A stretch of 64,000 nt of DNA from positions 119,099-183,098 of the forward strand of contig NZ_LT855387.1 of assembly GCF_900184735.1 (NCBI RefSeq), read 5' to 3'. Positions 55,593 to 63,820 of this stretch are shown here, piece after piece (positions within the stretch are counted from its first letter, which is position 1; each line of letters starts with the position of its first letter). Source of the stretch: Paucisalibacillus globulus (GTDB lineage Bacteria; Bacillota; Bacilli; Bacillales; Amphibacillaceae). Below the pieces are notes generated by a model, which had not been told where the DNA came from, made no database searches, and saw nothing but the letters and a program-made list of their open reading frames with translations. The translations under genes were made by a program, and so were the position numbers.

Positions 55593-55648
55593 AATAGGGA
55601 CAGTATTGAAATGAGATTTCGAACACCTCATTAACAATACCGCCCCTG
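55593..55648 (-). terminator. Expression-platform terminator of the glycine riboswitch
   Basis: A two-part hairpin pairing TATTG/CAATA and ATGAG/CTCAT with an outer GACAG/CTGTC, followed on the minus strand by CCCTATTTTTA. It overlaps the end of the second aptamer (the conserved GGACAG), so ligand binding could block it and let gcvT be read. Confidence 0.65.
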
Positions 55649-55836
55649 TCCTGTAACCAGAAAGTTTAGCATTTTTCAGAAAAGCAGAAAATGCGTGCTT
55701 CGTGGGTGGTTTACTTATGTAAACTCTCTCCAGAGGTGCGTCCTACAAGAGTTCTTTTGCCTGAGAGATTCACAAATCAGCTTGCTCCTTCGGCGTTACT
55801 TATCCACTCTTAGATAAGTAATCTCTCCCCTTGTAA
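55636..55836 (-). ncRNA. Tandem glycine riboswitch
   Basis: On the minus strand both aptamers of the gcvT element are readable. Aptamer 1: GGGGAGAG, CGCCGAAGGAGCAAG, CTCTCAGGCAAAAGAAC, GGACGC. Aptamer 2: CTCTGGAGAGAG, AAACCACC, AAACTTTCTGG, CAGGACAG. Order and spacing match the B. subtilis gcvT riboswitch, an on-switch. It lies 87 bases upstream of the gcvT start. The remaining sequence to 56181 is AT-rich promoter region for gcvT and the divergent yqhH. Confidence 0.95.
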
Positions 55837-56181
55837 TCATCCGCTTTATGAAATTCTGTTTTTATGGTTATACTATGTATCAAAACTCTCTTACTATAAA
55901 GATTTATAAGTATTATACCATATAACTATTAAAATGTATCCTTTATATTCAACCTATTTAAAGCATTTCCCCTCAAAAATCTATTTGAAATCGCTTTAAA
56001 AAACTACAACAATAACTATTCAACAGTAAAACCGAACAAATTAACATGTAGTAGGTTGAATTATACGGATACTAATTTGAAGAGTCTTCCTTTTTCTTGG
56101 AGACGTAATACGCTTGTAACAAACACTGCTTAGTACTTTATAAAACAATAATTATGAAACTATGGATAAAGGAAGTATGAG

Positions 56182-57843
56182 ATGAAAAACATAGAAATTA
56201 TACAAGATACTAACTTTATTGAAACACTAGAGGAAAAACTAGACATTGATGGTCCTTTTTCTTCGTGGGAACTATTTAAGATGGCCTACGAAGCCGAACT
56301 AACAACCATTACAAGCGATTTTCATGGTTTACGAGCTTTAGAGTTTTTACCACATATGAATTTCTTACCACATCAAGTTGAGACCGCAAAGCAAGCAATA
56401 GAAGAAATGAATGGTCGTGCCATCTTAGCAGATGAAGTAGGACTAGGTAAAACTATTGAAGCAGGTTTAATTCTGAAGGAATACATGATTCGTGGCTTAG
56501 TAAAAAAAATATTAATTCTAGTCCCTGCATCTCTTGTTAATCAGTGGGTAAAAGAATTAAATGAGAAATTCTTTATCCCTGCAGCTACATTTCGCAAGAA
56601 CTATCCTTGGGAAAGTTACGATATAATTGTAACTTCTATTGATACAGCTAAACGCTCACCACACCGTGAGGCAATTTTAGACTTAAATTATGACCTAATA
56701 CTAATTGATGAGGCACATAAAATTAAAAATCATAAAACAAAAAACTTTGAATTTGTTCGTGCTTTAAAGAAAAAATACTGCCTCTTATTGACTGCTACAC
56801 CTGTTCAAAATCAATTAATTGAAATCTTTAATCTGGTGTCAATTCTGAAACCCGGTCATTTAGGAAATTACGAATCATTCTTGGAAAAGTATGGAAAAGA
56901 CCGTAAAAAAATTAACCAGGATGCCTTTCTCAAACAATTAGTACAAAAGGTAATGGTTCGAAATACAAGAAAAGATACTTCATTAGATAATTCGAAACGA
57001 CATATCGAAACGATTTGGGTAGATTTTTCACCAGAAGAATATAAAGTATATAACGAGTTAGATAAAACATTTCAACCGTTCTCAACCTTTTCGAAAATTA
57101 CTTTCTTACGGGAACTGTGTTCATCAAGGGAAGCCTGCTTTCTTTCCCTGCAAAAGTTCGTTAATGATGAAAATAATCATGGAAGAGAAATATTACAACC
57201 TATAATTGAACAGATCGGTCAACTCCCCCATCATGCTAAAGCACAAAAAGTGGTCGAATTACTGCAAAAAATCGGTGATGAGAAAGTTATTATTTTTACG
57301 GAGTATCGCGCATCACAATTATATTTACAATGGTATTTACAGCAACACGGAATCACCTCTGTTCCATTCCGAGGTGGATTTAAACGAGGAAAAAAAGATT
57401 GGATGAAACAGTTATTTAAAGATAAAGCCCAAGTTTTAATTGCAACAGAAGCAGGTGGAGAAGGAATAAATCTACAGTTTTGTAATTACATGATTAATTA
57501 CGATTTACCGTGGAATCCGATGCGCCTCGAACAGCGTATTGGTAGAATTCATCGTTATGGTCAAGAAAATGATGTGCACATATACAACTTTGCCATTCGT
57601 AATACTTTAGAAGAGCATATTATGACATTACTTTATGAAAAAATTGCTTTGTTTGAAAAAGTAATAGGCCATCTGGATGATATTCTAGCAGAATTAAACA
57701 TAAATAGTTTCGAGGGCGAAGTAAAATCTATCATGAACGAATCATCATCAACTGGAGAACTAAAAATTAAGCTTGATAATTTAGCTTCAATCATCCAAAG
57801 CACTCAAAATTCGTGGCAAGAGGAGTCTCAATATGGCAATTAA
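56182..57843 (+). CDS. yqhH: SNF2-family DEAD/H helicase YqhH
   Basis: A 553-residue SWI2/SNF2 ATPase without extra domains. Motif I DEVGLGKT at 84-91, motif II LILIDEAHK (about 173-181), motif III LLTATPVQN and the C-terminal helicase half with ATEAGGEGINLQ, and NPMRLEQRIGRIHRYGQ (motif VI). Probable DNA translocase; target unknown. ATG with TAAAGGAAG upstream. It overlaps yqhG by 11 bases and is divergent from gcvT. Confidence 0.92.
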   Translation: MKNIEIIQDTNFIETLEEKLDIDGPFSSWELFKMAYEAELTTITSDFHGLRALEFLPHMNFLPHQVETAKQAIEEMNGRAILADEVGLGKTIEAGLILKEYMIRGLVKKILILVPASLVNQWVKELNEKFFIPAATFRKNYPWESYDIIVTSIDTAKRSPHREAILDLNYDLILIDEAHKIKNHKTKNFEFVRALKKKYCLLLTATPVQNQLIEIFNLVSILKPGHLGNYESFLEKYGKDRKKINQDAFLKQLVQKVMVRNTRKDTSLDNSKRHIETIWVDFSPEEYKVYNELDKTFQPFSTFSKITFLRELCSSREACFLSLQKFVNDENNHGREILQPIIEQIGQLPHHAKAQKVVELLQKIGDEKVIIFTEYRASQLYLQWYLQQHGITSVPFRGGFKRGKKDWMKQLFKDKAQVLIATEAGGEGINLQFCNYMINYDLPWNPMRLEQRIGRIHRYGQENDVHIYNFAIRNTLEEHIMTLLYEKIALFEKVIGHLDDILAELNINSFEGEVKSIMNESSSTGELKIKLDNLASIIQSTQNSWQEESQYGN

Positions 57844-58609
57844 CCTTCATTCATTTTTAGAAAATTACTTTGAAGCACATCATTGTGACATAATTTCTAA
57901 CCAAGATGGTGTTTTAAAAATACAACTGAATGAAAAAATGGATCGAGCACTCATGAATCGGCCATTTTATTGGCATTATATTAAAAAGATGGGTAGAGAT
58001 GGGGATCCTATGCAGCTGACTCTTATCACCAATCAGGACAGTCTCGAAGAAAGAGGAGAACGTATTCACTTTGGAAGTCCTAGGCTGCAACAAATACTCA
58101 CTCATTTAAAAGAAAATGAACGCTTCACCAGGCTGTTTCAAATTATCCAAGCTAACCAAAATACCGCACTTCAACCTTGGTTAGTTGTGAATATTAAAAT
58201 CAGTTACATTGGTAAACATAAAAAAGATGAATTATTTTCAATTGGTCTAAATTTAATAAATGGAATTATGCAAACAGAAATGATGGAGTCCTTATATAAT
58301 AAGGAATTTGGTATGAAGATATCCGATTTTTGCTATACCATTACACCTATTATTAAGCCCAAAAGTGGCTACAAACGGATATTATCTGTTTTAGATCAAT
58401 ATATTCAAGATTTAGACCACGAGTGGGCAAAGGAATCCCTACATGAGTTAGAAAATGAAATGAATTTGCTGAAGCATTTCTATGAGGGTGCACATGATGA
58501 AGAGATAGTACAAATGGAAAAAGAACTACAAGATTTAAAGGAGCGTTACCAACCAAAAATTGAAATGAAAGTTGTTAATGGTGGAATATTTTATCTAAAA
58601 GGGAACTAA
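57833..58609 (+). CDS. yqhG: YqhG family protein
   Basis: A 258-residue soluble protein of the Bacillus YqhG family, coupled to yqhH by an 11-base overlap. The N-terminal part (HSFLENYFEAHHCDII, RPFYWHYIKKMG) and the C-terminal acidic helical part (about 195-240) are visible; no catalytic motif is recognised. The constant pairing with YqhH suggests a partner or regulator of the helicase, which is inference. Confidence 0.88.
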   Translation: MAINLHSFLENYFEAHHCDIISNQDGVLKIQLNEKMDRALMNRPFYWHYIKKMGRDGDPMQLTLITNQDSLEERGERIHFGSPRLQQILTHLKENERFTRLFQIIQANQNTALQPWLVVNIKISYIGKHKKDELFSIGLNLINGIMQTEMMESLYNKEFGMKISDFCYTITPIIKPKSGYKRILSVLDQYIQDLDHEWAKESLHELENEMNLLKHFYEGAHDEEIVQMEKELQDLKERYQPKIEMKVVNGGIFYLKGN

Positions 58610-58610
58610 A

Positions 58611-58670
58611 AAGATGTCCAATAAGGGTCTGATTCCTAATTTTATTTGGGTTCAGACCCTTTGACATCTT
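58611..58670. terminator. Bidirectional terminator
   Basis: A long two-part stem (AAGATGTC/GACATCTT and AAGGGTCTGA/TCAGACCCTT) between convergent yqhG and yqzE. Its right foot reaches the yqzE stop. Confidence 0.85.
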
Positions 58671-58864
58671 CAATCAGCTCGTTTAAAAAAAGACTTGATT
58701 GCAAATGGTAATGCACCAAACCACCTATTACCAATTGGTGGGTGAAGTCTTTGTGCTTTATGCTCTAATTTCCTTTGTTTGCGCTCATCTTTAGGGAGTT
58801 CAATGTAAGACACAACCTGTTCCGTCATGTACTTTACATAATCATTTCCTTTTATGTGAATCAC
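58670..58864 (-). CDS. yqzE: YqzE family protein
   Basis: A protein of about 61-64 residues with the family opening (K-G-N-D-Y-V-K-Y-M-T-E-Q), a basic middle (KDERKQRKLEHKAQRL) and a hydrophobic Trp/Phe C-terminus. YqzE is linked to the comG locus in Bacillus; function unknown. The start is unclear: GTG 58864 lies inside the AGAGGTGA ribosome-binding sequence, while ATA 58855 is correctly spaced and would give the family-like N-terminus MKGNDYV. Confidence 0.8.
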   Translation of the reverse strand: MIHIKGNDYVKYMTEQVVSYIELPKDERKQRKLEHKAQRLHPPIGNRWFGALPFAIKSFFKRAD

Positions 58865-58887
58865 CTCTTTTCTAAGTAGGATTATGT

Positions 58888-59403
58888 TTATTTTTCACCA
58901 TCCAAATTCCCTTTATACTCGTATATTTTAATAATTTCATCAATTATCCCATCTAACGATAAAGTATCACAATCAATTATGTAATCCGCACATTTTTCAT
59001 AGATCTCTATTCTTCTTAAGAACAAGGCGGTATTTGCTTCATTCTCCCGCCATAAAGGCCTCGAACTATCATTTTGTAATCGTTTATTAATAATATGAAA
59101 TGATGTTTTTAAATAAATGATTATGCCAGTATCTTTCATCCACCTAATGTTTTCTTCCTTTTCGACTATCCCCCCACCAGTAGAAATAACGGGTGTTATC
59201 CCAATACTTTTCAAATAAGTTGACTCATAAGAACGGAAAGTCTCCTCCCCTTCATCCTTAAAAATACTCGTAATTTGTTTATTTAATTTTTTTTCTATCA
59301 GTTTATCTAGATCCAAATGACGTATGTTTAACTTTTTAGCAAGAAGCTTGGCAACAGTGGATTTGCCACTTCCCATAAAACCAATAAGATAAATATGCTT
59401 CAC
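58888..59403 (-). CDS. aroK: Shikimate kinase
   Basis: A 171-residue P-loop kinase that phosphorylates shikimate. Walker A GSGKST at 11-16, Asp-containing LDLDKLIEKK (shikimate site), RSYE with the conserved Arg, GGGIV near 76-80 and RPLWRE lid. It starts at GTG 59403 with GGAGAGG upstream. It is divergent from comGA, 98 bases apart. Confidence 0.92.
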   Translation of the reverse strand: MKHIYLIGFMGSGKSTVAKLLAKKLNIRHLDLDKLIEKKLNKQITSIFKDEGEETFRSYESTYLKSIGITPVISTGGGIVEKEENIRWMKDTGIIIYLKTSFHIINKRLQNDSSRPLWRENEANTALFLRRIEIYEKCADYIIDCDTLSLDGIIDEIIKIYEYKGNLDGEK

Positions 59404-59501
59404 ATTTCATCACCTCTCCAAAAATTTTAAATAAAAAAGAAGGATTTTATCGTGTTGTGTCGAATGATATATAAAGACAAATAAATAGGAGGTATTACAA
59501 A

Positions 59502-60515
59502 TTGTTTTCAGCAGAAATGCTCTCAGAGGAAATCATCCAAACTGCCGCTAAAGACCAGGCCACTGATATCCACTTTTATCCTTTCAACACAACCACGAAC
59601 ATCTATTTTAGAATTAATGGTAAACGAGTATTATATAGACAAATTTCCATCACAAAGTATGAATTACTTCTTACCTATTATAAGTTTACCTCAGGTATGG
59701 ATATTGGTGAAATTAGAAAACCCCAAAACGGTACATTACCCTTTCAAATTCATTCACAAAACTTTTCCTTAAGATTGTCCACCCTTCCAGTTAACCAATT
59801 AGAAAGTCTCGCAATCCGAATTCTCCCAGAAAAATTGCACCTTTCATTAGAACAACTATTCCTTTTTAAGAACCAGTTAGCCAAAATAAAAACTTGGATG
59901 AAATATCGTTCTGGACTAATATTACTCTCCGGTCCCACAGGAAGCGGGAAAACAACAACCCTTTATGCGTTACTTGAAGAAGCGCTGAAAGAAGAATCCT
60001 ACCAGACTATCACACTTGAAGACCCAATAGAAAAAAATATCCAGGATATTTTGCAAGTTCAAGTAAATGAAAAAGCAGGAATAACATATCAAACTGGGTT
60101 AAAAGCTGCACTACGTCATGATCCAGATATTATTATGGTTGGTGAAATACGTGATCAGAGAACTGCTAAATTTGCCTTCGAGGCATCATTGACGGGGCAT
60201 TTAGTACTAAGTACCATACATGCTAAAAATACTAGGGGTACAATATATCGGCTATTAGAAATGGGATTAACAAAAGTGGAACTGGAACAAACTCTCATAG
60301 GCATATCCTCTATTCAATTGCTCCCGCTTCAGACAGATTCACGAAGAGCAGCAGTATTAGAGTTACTAGATGGACACCTTCTGAATCAAGTAATTAAAGG
60401 AGAGCAGGTGAATCTTAACCATTATAAACATTCTTTTGACTATATTAGAAAGAAGGCGTTACGGTATGGTTTTATATCGGAAACTACGTATGAGAAGTAC
60501 CAAACAACGAATTAG
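59502..60515 (+). CDS. comGA: Competence ATPase ComGA
   Basis: A 337-residue traffic ATPase (PilB/GspE family) that drives assembly of the DNA-uptake pseudopilus. Walker A GPTGSGKT at 144-151, Asp box TLEDPIEK, Walker B IIMVGEIRD and His box TGHLVLSTIHA. The tetracysteine zinc motif of PilB is absent, as in ComGA generally. TTG start with AGGAGGT eight bases upstream. First gene of the seven-gene comG operon. An A-run/T-run stretch at about 59418-59452 is only a weak ComK-box candidate. Confidence 0.94.
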   Translation: MFSAEMLSEEIIQTAAKDQATDIHFYPFNTTTNIYFRINGKRVLYRQISITKYELLLTYYKFTSGMDIGEIRKPQNGTLPFQIHSQNFSLRLSTLPVNQLESLAIRILPEKLHLSLEQLFLFKNQLAKIKTWMKYRSGLILLSGPTGSGKTTTLYALLEEALKEESYQTITLEDPIEKNIQDILQVQVNEKAGITYQTGLKAALRHDPDIIMVGEIRDQRTAKFAFEASLTGHLVLSTIHAKNTRGTIYRLLEMGLTKVELEQTLIGISSIQLLPLQTDSRRAAVLELLDGHLLNQVIKGEQVNLNHYKHSFDYIRKKALRYGFISETTYEKYQTTN

Positions 60516-61512
60516 AGCCCCCATCCAATTAATTTTTTTGAAGCGATTATCTAGGTCGTTAGAAAACGGATACACACTATTGTCTGCATTAGAAACATTA
60601 ACATGGGATAGATACCTTCGTGAAATATCAAATAATATAATCTTCTTATTAAAAAGCGGAAAGAGATTGGATCAAGCTTTGGATGAATTAGGCTTTCACC
60701 CGATTATTACAACATATCTATACTTTGCCAAAGAATATGGAGAATTAGAGACCAGTATTATTAAATGTGTCGAGCTATACGAGAAAAGACTAGAATATAC
60801 TAAAAGATTCACCCAGATCTTACGATACCCAACCCTTCTTGTTGTTATTTTTTCCTTTGTCTTCTTCTTCATCCAACATTCTGTCCTTCCAAATCTTCTA
60901 ACTCTTTTTCAGCAAAATGACTCTAATGGAATATCCATAGTTATTTCATTTATTTCAATATTCTATTATGGATTCGTCCTCTTATTAATTGCTTGTATAA
61001 TCATTAGTTTTCTTTGGAAGCATGTCCAAAGAAAACTACCAATTATTCAACAATTAAAAGTCCTAAAGATAATTCCCATCTATCGTAACTATCTCAAATT
61101 AAGTACTTCTTTTCAATTTGCGACTCATTTTGGATCATTATTAAGAACAGGACTCTCAATAAAAGATGTACTTAAAATCTTATCTAAACAACAAAAGCTT
61201 CCCATACTCGCCTATTACGCAACGAACATAATAAACGGATTAAACCAGGGGCAGCAAGTCTCCATATTGATGGAACAATTTACATTTATCAACCCACAAT
61301 TAGCCTCTATCTTCCATAAAAATAGTAATACGGAATCACTAGTTAAAGATCTATCAACTTACTCTACAATAATTACCGATGAACTAAATCAGAAGATTAT
61401 GAAGGTGATTACTTATATTCAACCAATCTTCTTCTCACTACTGGGTATTATCATTATCTTGATTTACCTTTCTTTACTTTTACCGATGTACGAAATTATC
61501 CAAACATTATAA
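60466..61512 (+). CDS. comGB: Competence membrane platform protein ComGB
   Basis: A 348-residue GspF/PilC-type platform protein with three membrane segments (about 125-145, 165-190 and 325-345) and two homologous helical cytoplasmic domains (FLKRLSRSLENGYTLLSALE and FATHFGSLLRTGLSIKDVL). ATG 60466 has AAGG nine bases upstream and overlaps comGA by 50 bases; ATG 60490 is also possible. Confidence 0.92.
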   Translation: MVLYRKLRMRSTKQRIRAPIQLIFLKRLSRSLENGYTLLSALETLTWDRYLREISNNIIFLLKSGKRLDQALDELGFHPIITTYLYFAKEYGELETSIIKCVELYEKRLEYTKRFTQILRYPTLLVVIFSFVFFFIQHSVLPNLLTLFQQNDSNGISIVISFISIFYYGFVLLLIACIIISFLWKHVQRKLPIIQQLKVLKIIPIYRNYLKLSTSFQFATHFGSLLRTGLSIKDVLKILSKQQKLPILAYYATNIINGLNQGQQVSILMEQFTFINPQLASIFHKNSNTESLVKDLSTYSTIITDELNQKIMKVITYIQPIFFSLLGIIIILIYLSLLLPMYEIIQTL

Positions 61513-61525
61513 AGGAGCGATTGAT

Positions 61526-61837
61526 ATGTTACATAATCAAAAAGGATTTACTCTAATTGAAATGCTAGTGGTTTTAATGATTGTTTCAGTATTAATGATT
61601 CTAATCATTCCTAACTTGGGAAGTAAAAGCCAAGATGTCCAATCTAAAGGTTGTGAAGCTTTAGTCTCTGTAGTTCAGACACAAGTGGACACATACTATC
61701 TAGAAACCTATAGCTATCCAAACGATTTACAAGAATTGGTAGAAAAGAAATATATTAAAGAAAACCAAACCTACTGTTCAAGCGATGATAATCCTTTAAA
61801 TTATAATTCAAGTACTGGAATTGTAAATGTCCCATAA
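61526..61837 (+). CDS. comGC: Major competence pseudopilin ComGC
   Basis: A 103-residue type IV-like pilin. Prepilin cleavage motif KGFTLIEM (mature Phe8, Glu12), hydrophobic helix to about residue 28 and a small globular part with two Cys (Cys43 and Cys83) able to form a disulfide. Main subunit of the transformation pseudopilus. ATG with AAAGGAGCG upstream. Confidence 0.95.
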   Translation: MLHNQKGFTLIEMLVVLMIVSVLMILIIPNLGSKSQDVQSKGCEALVSVVQTQVDTYYLETYSYPNDLQELVEKKYIKENQTYCSSDDNPLNYNSSTGIVNVP

Positions 61838-62258
61838 TCAACAAGGGTTTACTCTTATCGAGATATTGATGGTACTATCGCTATTCACAATTCTTCTCAC
61901 ACTCATCTTCCCTATCTCTTATTCATTACTTGAGAATAAGACTGAGGAGAAAGTACTTGAAATGTTTCAATACGATATATTATTTCTACAAAATCAGTCC
62001 GTTGCAAATGGACGTGAGGATTATTTGCGGATGGTATTTTCAAAAGATGGCTATACGATTACCGATACAAAAAATGAATTATTTACAAGGAGGCTACCAG
62101 AAGATTGGGAAATTGACACCCGTACACTAAATTATATTTCATTTAAGCATAATGGTACTACAAGATATTCCGGTACGATAGAGATAATATCCCCTAATAA
62201 TAGGTATACAGTAACGTTTCCTATTGGTAAAGGACGTGGTTATATTGTTAAACGATAA
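61827..62258 (+). CDS. comGD: Minor pseudopilin ComGD
   Basis: A 143-residue minor pilin with the processing motif QGFTLIEI near residues 6-13 and one hydrophobic helix. It overlaps comGC by 11 bases. The C-terminal part (RYTVTFPIGKGRGYI) resembles GspH-like minor pilins. Confidence 0.92.
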   Translation: MSHNQQGFTLIEILMVLSLFTILLTLIFPISYSLLENKTEEKVLEMFQYDILFLQNQSVANGREDYLRMVFSKDGYTITDTKNELFTRRLPEDWEIDTRTLNYISFKHNGTTRYSGTIEIISPNNRYTVTFPIGKGRGYIVKR

Positions 62259-62586
62259 AGGCTTTACTATTTCTGAAGTATTAGTTTCGTTAACGGTTTT
62301 ATTAATTATCTCCACAGCTGTGCTTCCACTAACGACCTTCGTAGCACAGGAACGAAAAATACTTAGTCAAAAACGTGTTATTACTTATAAACTCCAAGAT
62401 GAATTACAGGATATTTTACAAGATGATTTTGTTTCAACAATTAACTGGGAGGAAAACTTACTATCAGTAGATGTTACTTTCCAATTTAAAGAAACAAATG
62501 AACAGTACATCCAAGGTTGTGCCACTTGGAATAATCTAATGAGTCGACAAGAAGAGGTTTGCTTATATGGAATTTCAGAAAAATGA
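62245..62586 (+). CDS. comGE: Minor pseudopilin ComGE
   Basis: A protein of about 113 residues with the prepilin motif KGFTISEV and one hydrophobic helix. TTG 62245 is chosen, since AAAGGA lies about ten bases upstream and the leader peptide has the usual short length; longer starts from 62224 are possible. It overlaps comGD by 14 bases and comGF by 20. Confidence 0.85.
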   Translation: MLNDKGFTISEVLVSLTVLLIISTAVLPLTTFVAQERKILSQKRVITYKLQDELQDILQDDFVSTINWEENLLSVDVTFQFKETNEQYIQGCATWNNLMSRQEEVCLYGISEK

Positions 62587-62986
62587 ACATGGATTTACTT
62601 TTTATTCGTTACTATTCACTCTGGCTGTTATTATAATGTGCATTCCATTATATGGTGCCATAATTAAGACAATAAAAGACAACTCGTACTACGATGAGAT
62701 TTCCATTCAACAAGTCTTCTACTTCATCCAACAAGATGTTATACAAGCAATAAACTACCATGTTGAAGATAAAAAGATTTATCTGACATTAATTGATGGC
62801 GATACCGTTACCATTGAACAATATGGAAATGTAGTAAGACGGCAAGTTGATGGAAAAGGACATGAAATATATTTAAGGGACATCCAAGATTTTCACGTTC
62901 GATCTTTAGATTATGGATTTAAACTTTCTATTACTTCGTTTGAAGGAGAGCATTATGAAAAAACAATCACATTCTATCCATCATGA
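62567..62986 (+). CDS. comGF: Minor pseudopilin ComGF
   Basis: A 139-residue protein with the degenerate prepilin-like motif HGFTFYSL, one hydrophobic helix and a beta-rich C-terminus (KIYLTLIDGDTVTIEQYGNVVRRQ) typical of ComGF. It lacks the Glu5 of pilins, as usual for this subunit. Confidence 0.92.
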   Translation: MEFQKNEHGFTFYSLLFTLAVIIMCIPLYGAIIKTIKDNSYYDEISIQQVFYFIQQDVIQAINYHVEDKKIYLTLIDGDTVTIEQYGNVVRRQVDGKGHEIYLRDIQDFHVRSLDYGFKLSITSFEGEHYEKTITFYPS

Positions 62987-63341
62987 AAAAGGATTCATTC
63001 TCCCCTCAGTACTCTTTCTTACCACAATTGTATTACTTTATTTCTCTTCAAGTTTACTGACCTACAAGCATGATGTCCAGTTAACATTTAACCTCATAGA
63101 ACAAGTTAAGAGTCAAACATTGTTTCAAATGGCATATATGCAGTATAAAACGGATTATCTATCACAAAATATCATAGAAGAAGATGTTGATTATTCTTTT
63201 CCAACTGGAGAAGTGAAAGTAAAAGTGATTGAATTAGGTAATAATATACAACTTGAGTTTATAATTCAAACTAATAACAATTTCAACTTCTTCGTCACAA
63301 AATCGTCAAATTCTTTTACTAATGTCAAGGCCCCTATTTAG
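62955..63341 (+). CDS. comGG: Minor pseudopilin ComGG
   Basis: A 128-residue protein with KGFILPSV and one hydrophobic helix (about 13-34). ATG 62955 has AAGGAGAG upstream, and the frame to 62913 is only overlap with comGF. Last comG gene. A weak 8-bp inverted repeat at 63357-63391 (TAATCTTA/TAAGATTA) may end the transcript. Confidence 0.9.
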   Translation: MKKQSHSIHHEKGFILPSVLFLTTIVLLYFSSSLLTYKHDVQLTFNLIEQVKSQTLFQMAYMQYKTDYLSQNIIEEDVDYSFPTGEVKVKVIELGNNIQLEFIIQTNNNFNFFVTKSSNSFTNVKAPI

Positions 63342-63462
63342 CAGCAGTCAATGGTTTAATCTTATTTTGACTAAATTTCAAACTAAGATTATGTTTCATT
63401 TACATTATCTCTATAGTTGTATATAATAACATTGATGACGTCACCGAAAAGGAGGGGAAATT

Positions 63463-63705
63463 ATGGACAGAATGTTTCGCGTCCTTGCTTTTTGGACTGG
63501 TATCTTTACAGTAATGTTTTATGTTGGTGGTATGACTAACACTGCATTGCTATTTCTAGTTCAAACGGTATTTTTCCTAACAGTAAGTTACTTAAAATTA
63601 TCTGAGCGTATGTATATGTACTTGTTCGGAGCTTATTGTACTGTTTTCATGATAGGTTTTACATGGTATTCAGAATTTATTTTAGTGCCTGGATTCGGGC
63701 ATTAA
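63463..63705 (+). CDS. yqgY: DUF2626 membrane protein YqgY
   Basis: An 80-residue hydrophobic protein with three membrane segments (about 5-24, 27-43 and 50-70) and the conserved ending EFILVPGFGH. This matches B. subtilis YqgY; function unknown. ATG with AAAGGAGGGG upstream. Confidence 0.85.
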   Translation: MDRMFRVLAFWTGIFTVMFYVGGMTNTALLFLVQTVFFLTVSYLKLSERMYMYLFGAYCTVFMIGFTWYSEFILVPGFGH

Positions 63706-63710
63706 AAACA

Positions 63711-63749
63711 AAAAACCCTGCTTACATACTTCTTTATCGCAGGGTTTTT
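63711..63749. terminator. Bidirectional terminator
   Basis: An 11-bp perfect stem AAAAACCCTGC/GCAGGGTTTTT between convergent yqgY and yqgX. Confidence 0.92.
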
Positions 63750-63820
63750 TTGTTTGTTAAAATTTAATAACTCTTAGACCCTTTAATCCTAATGCTGAGT
63801 GAGCTATTATATGTAGGTAT

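Noticed and set aside
59410-59460. ComK box upstream of comGA
   Set aside because: A-run and T-run pairs are present but none fits AAAA-N5-TTTT exactly in a properly spaced pair; such runs are common by chance in this AT-rich sequence.
63357-63391. Terminator after comGG
   Set aside because: The 8-bp AT-only stem has a 19-base loop and no T-run, too weak to call.
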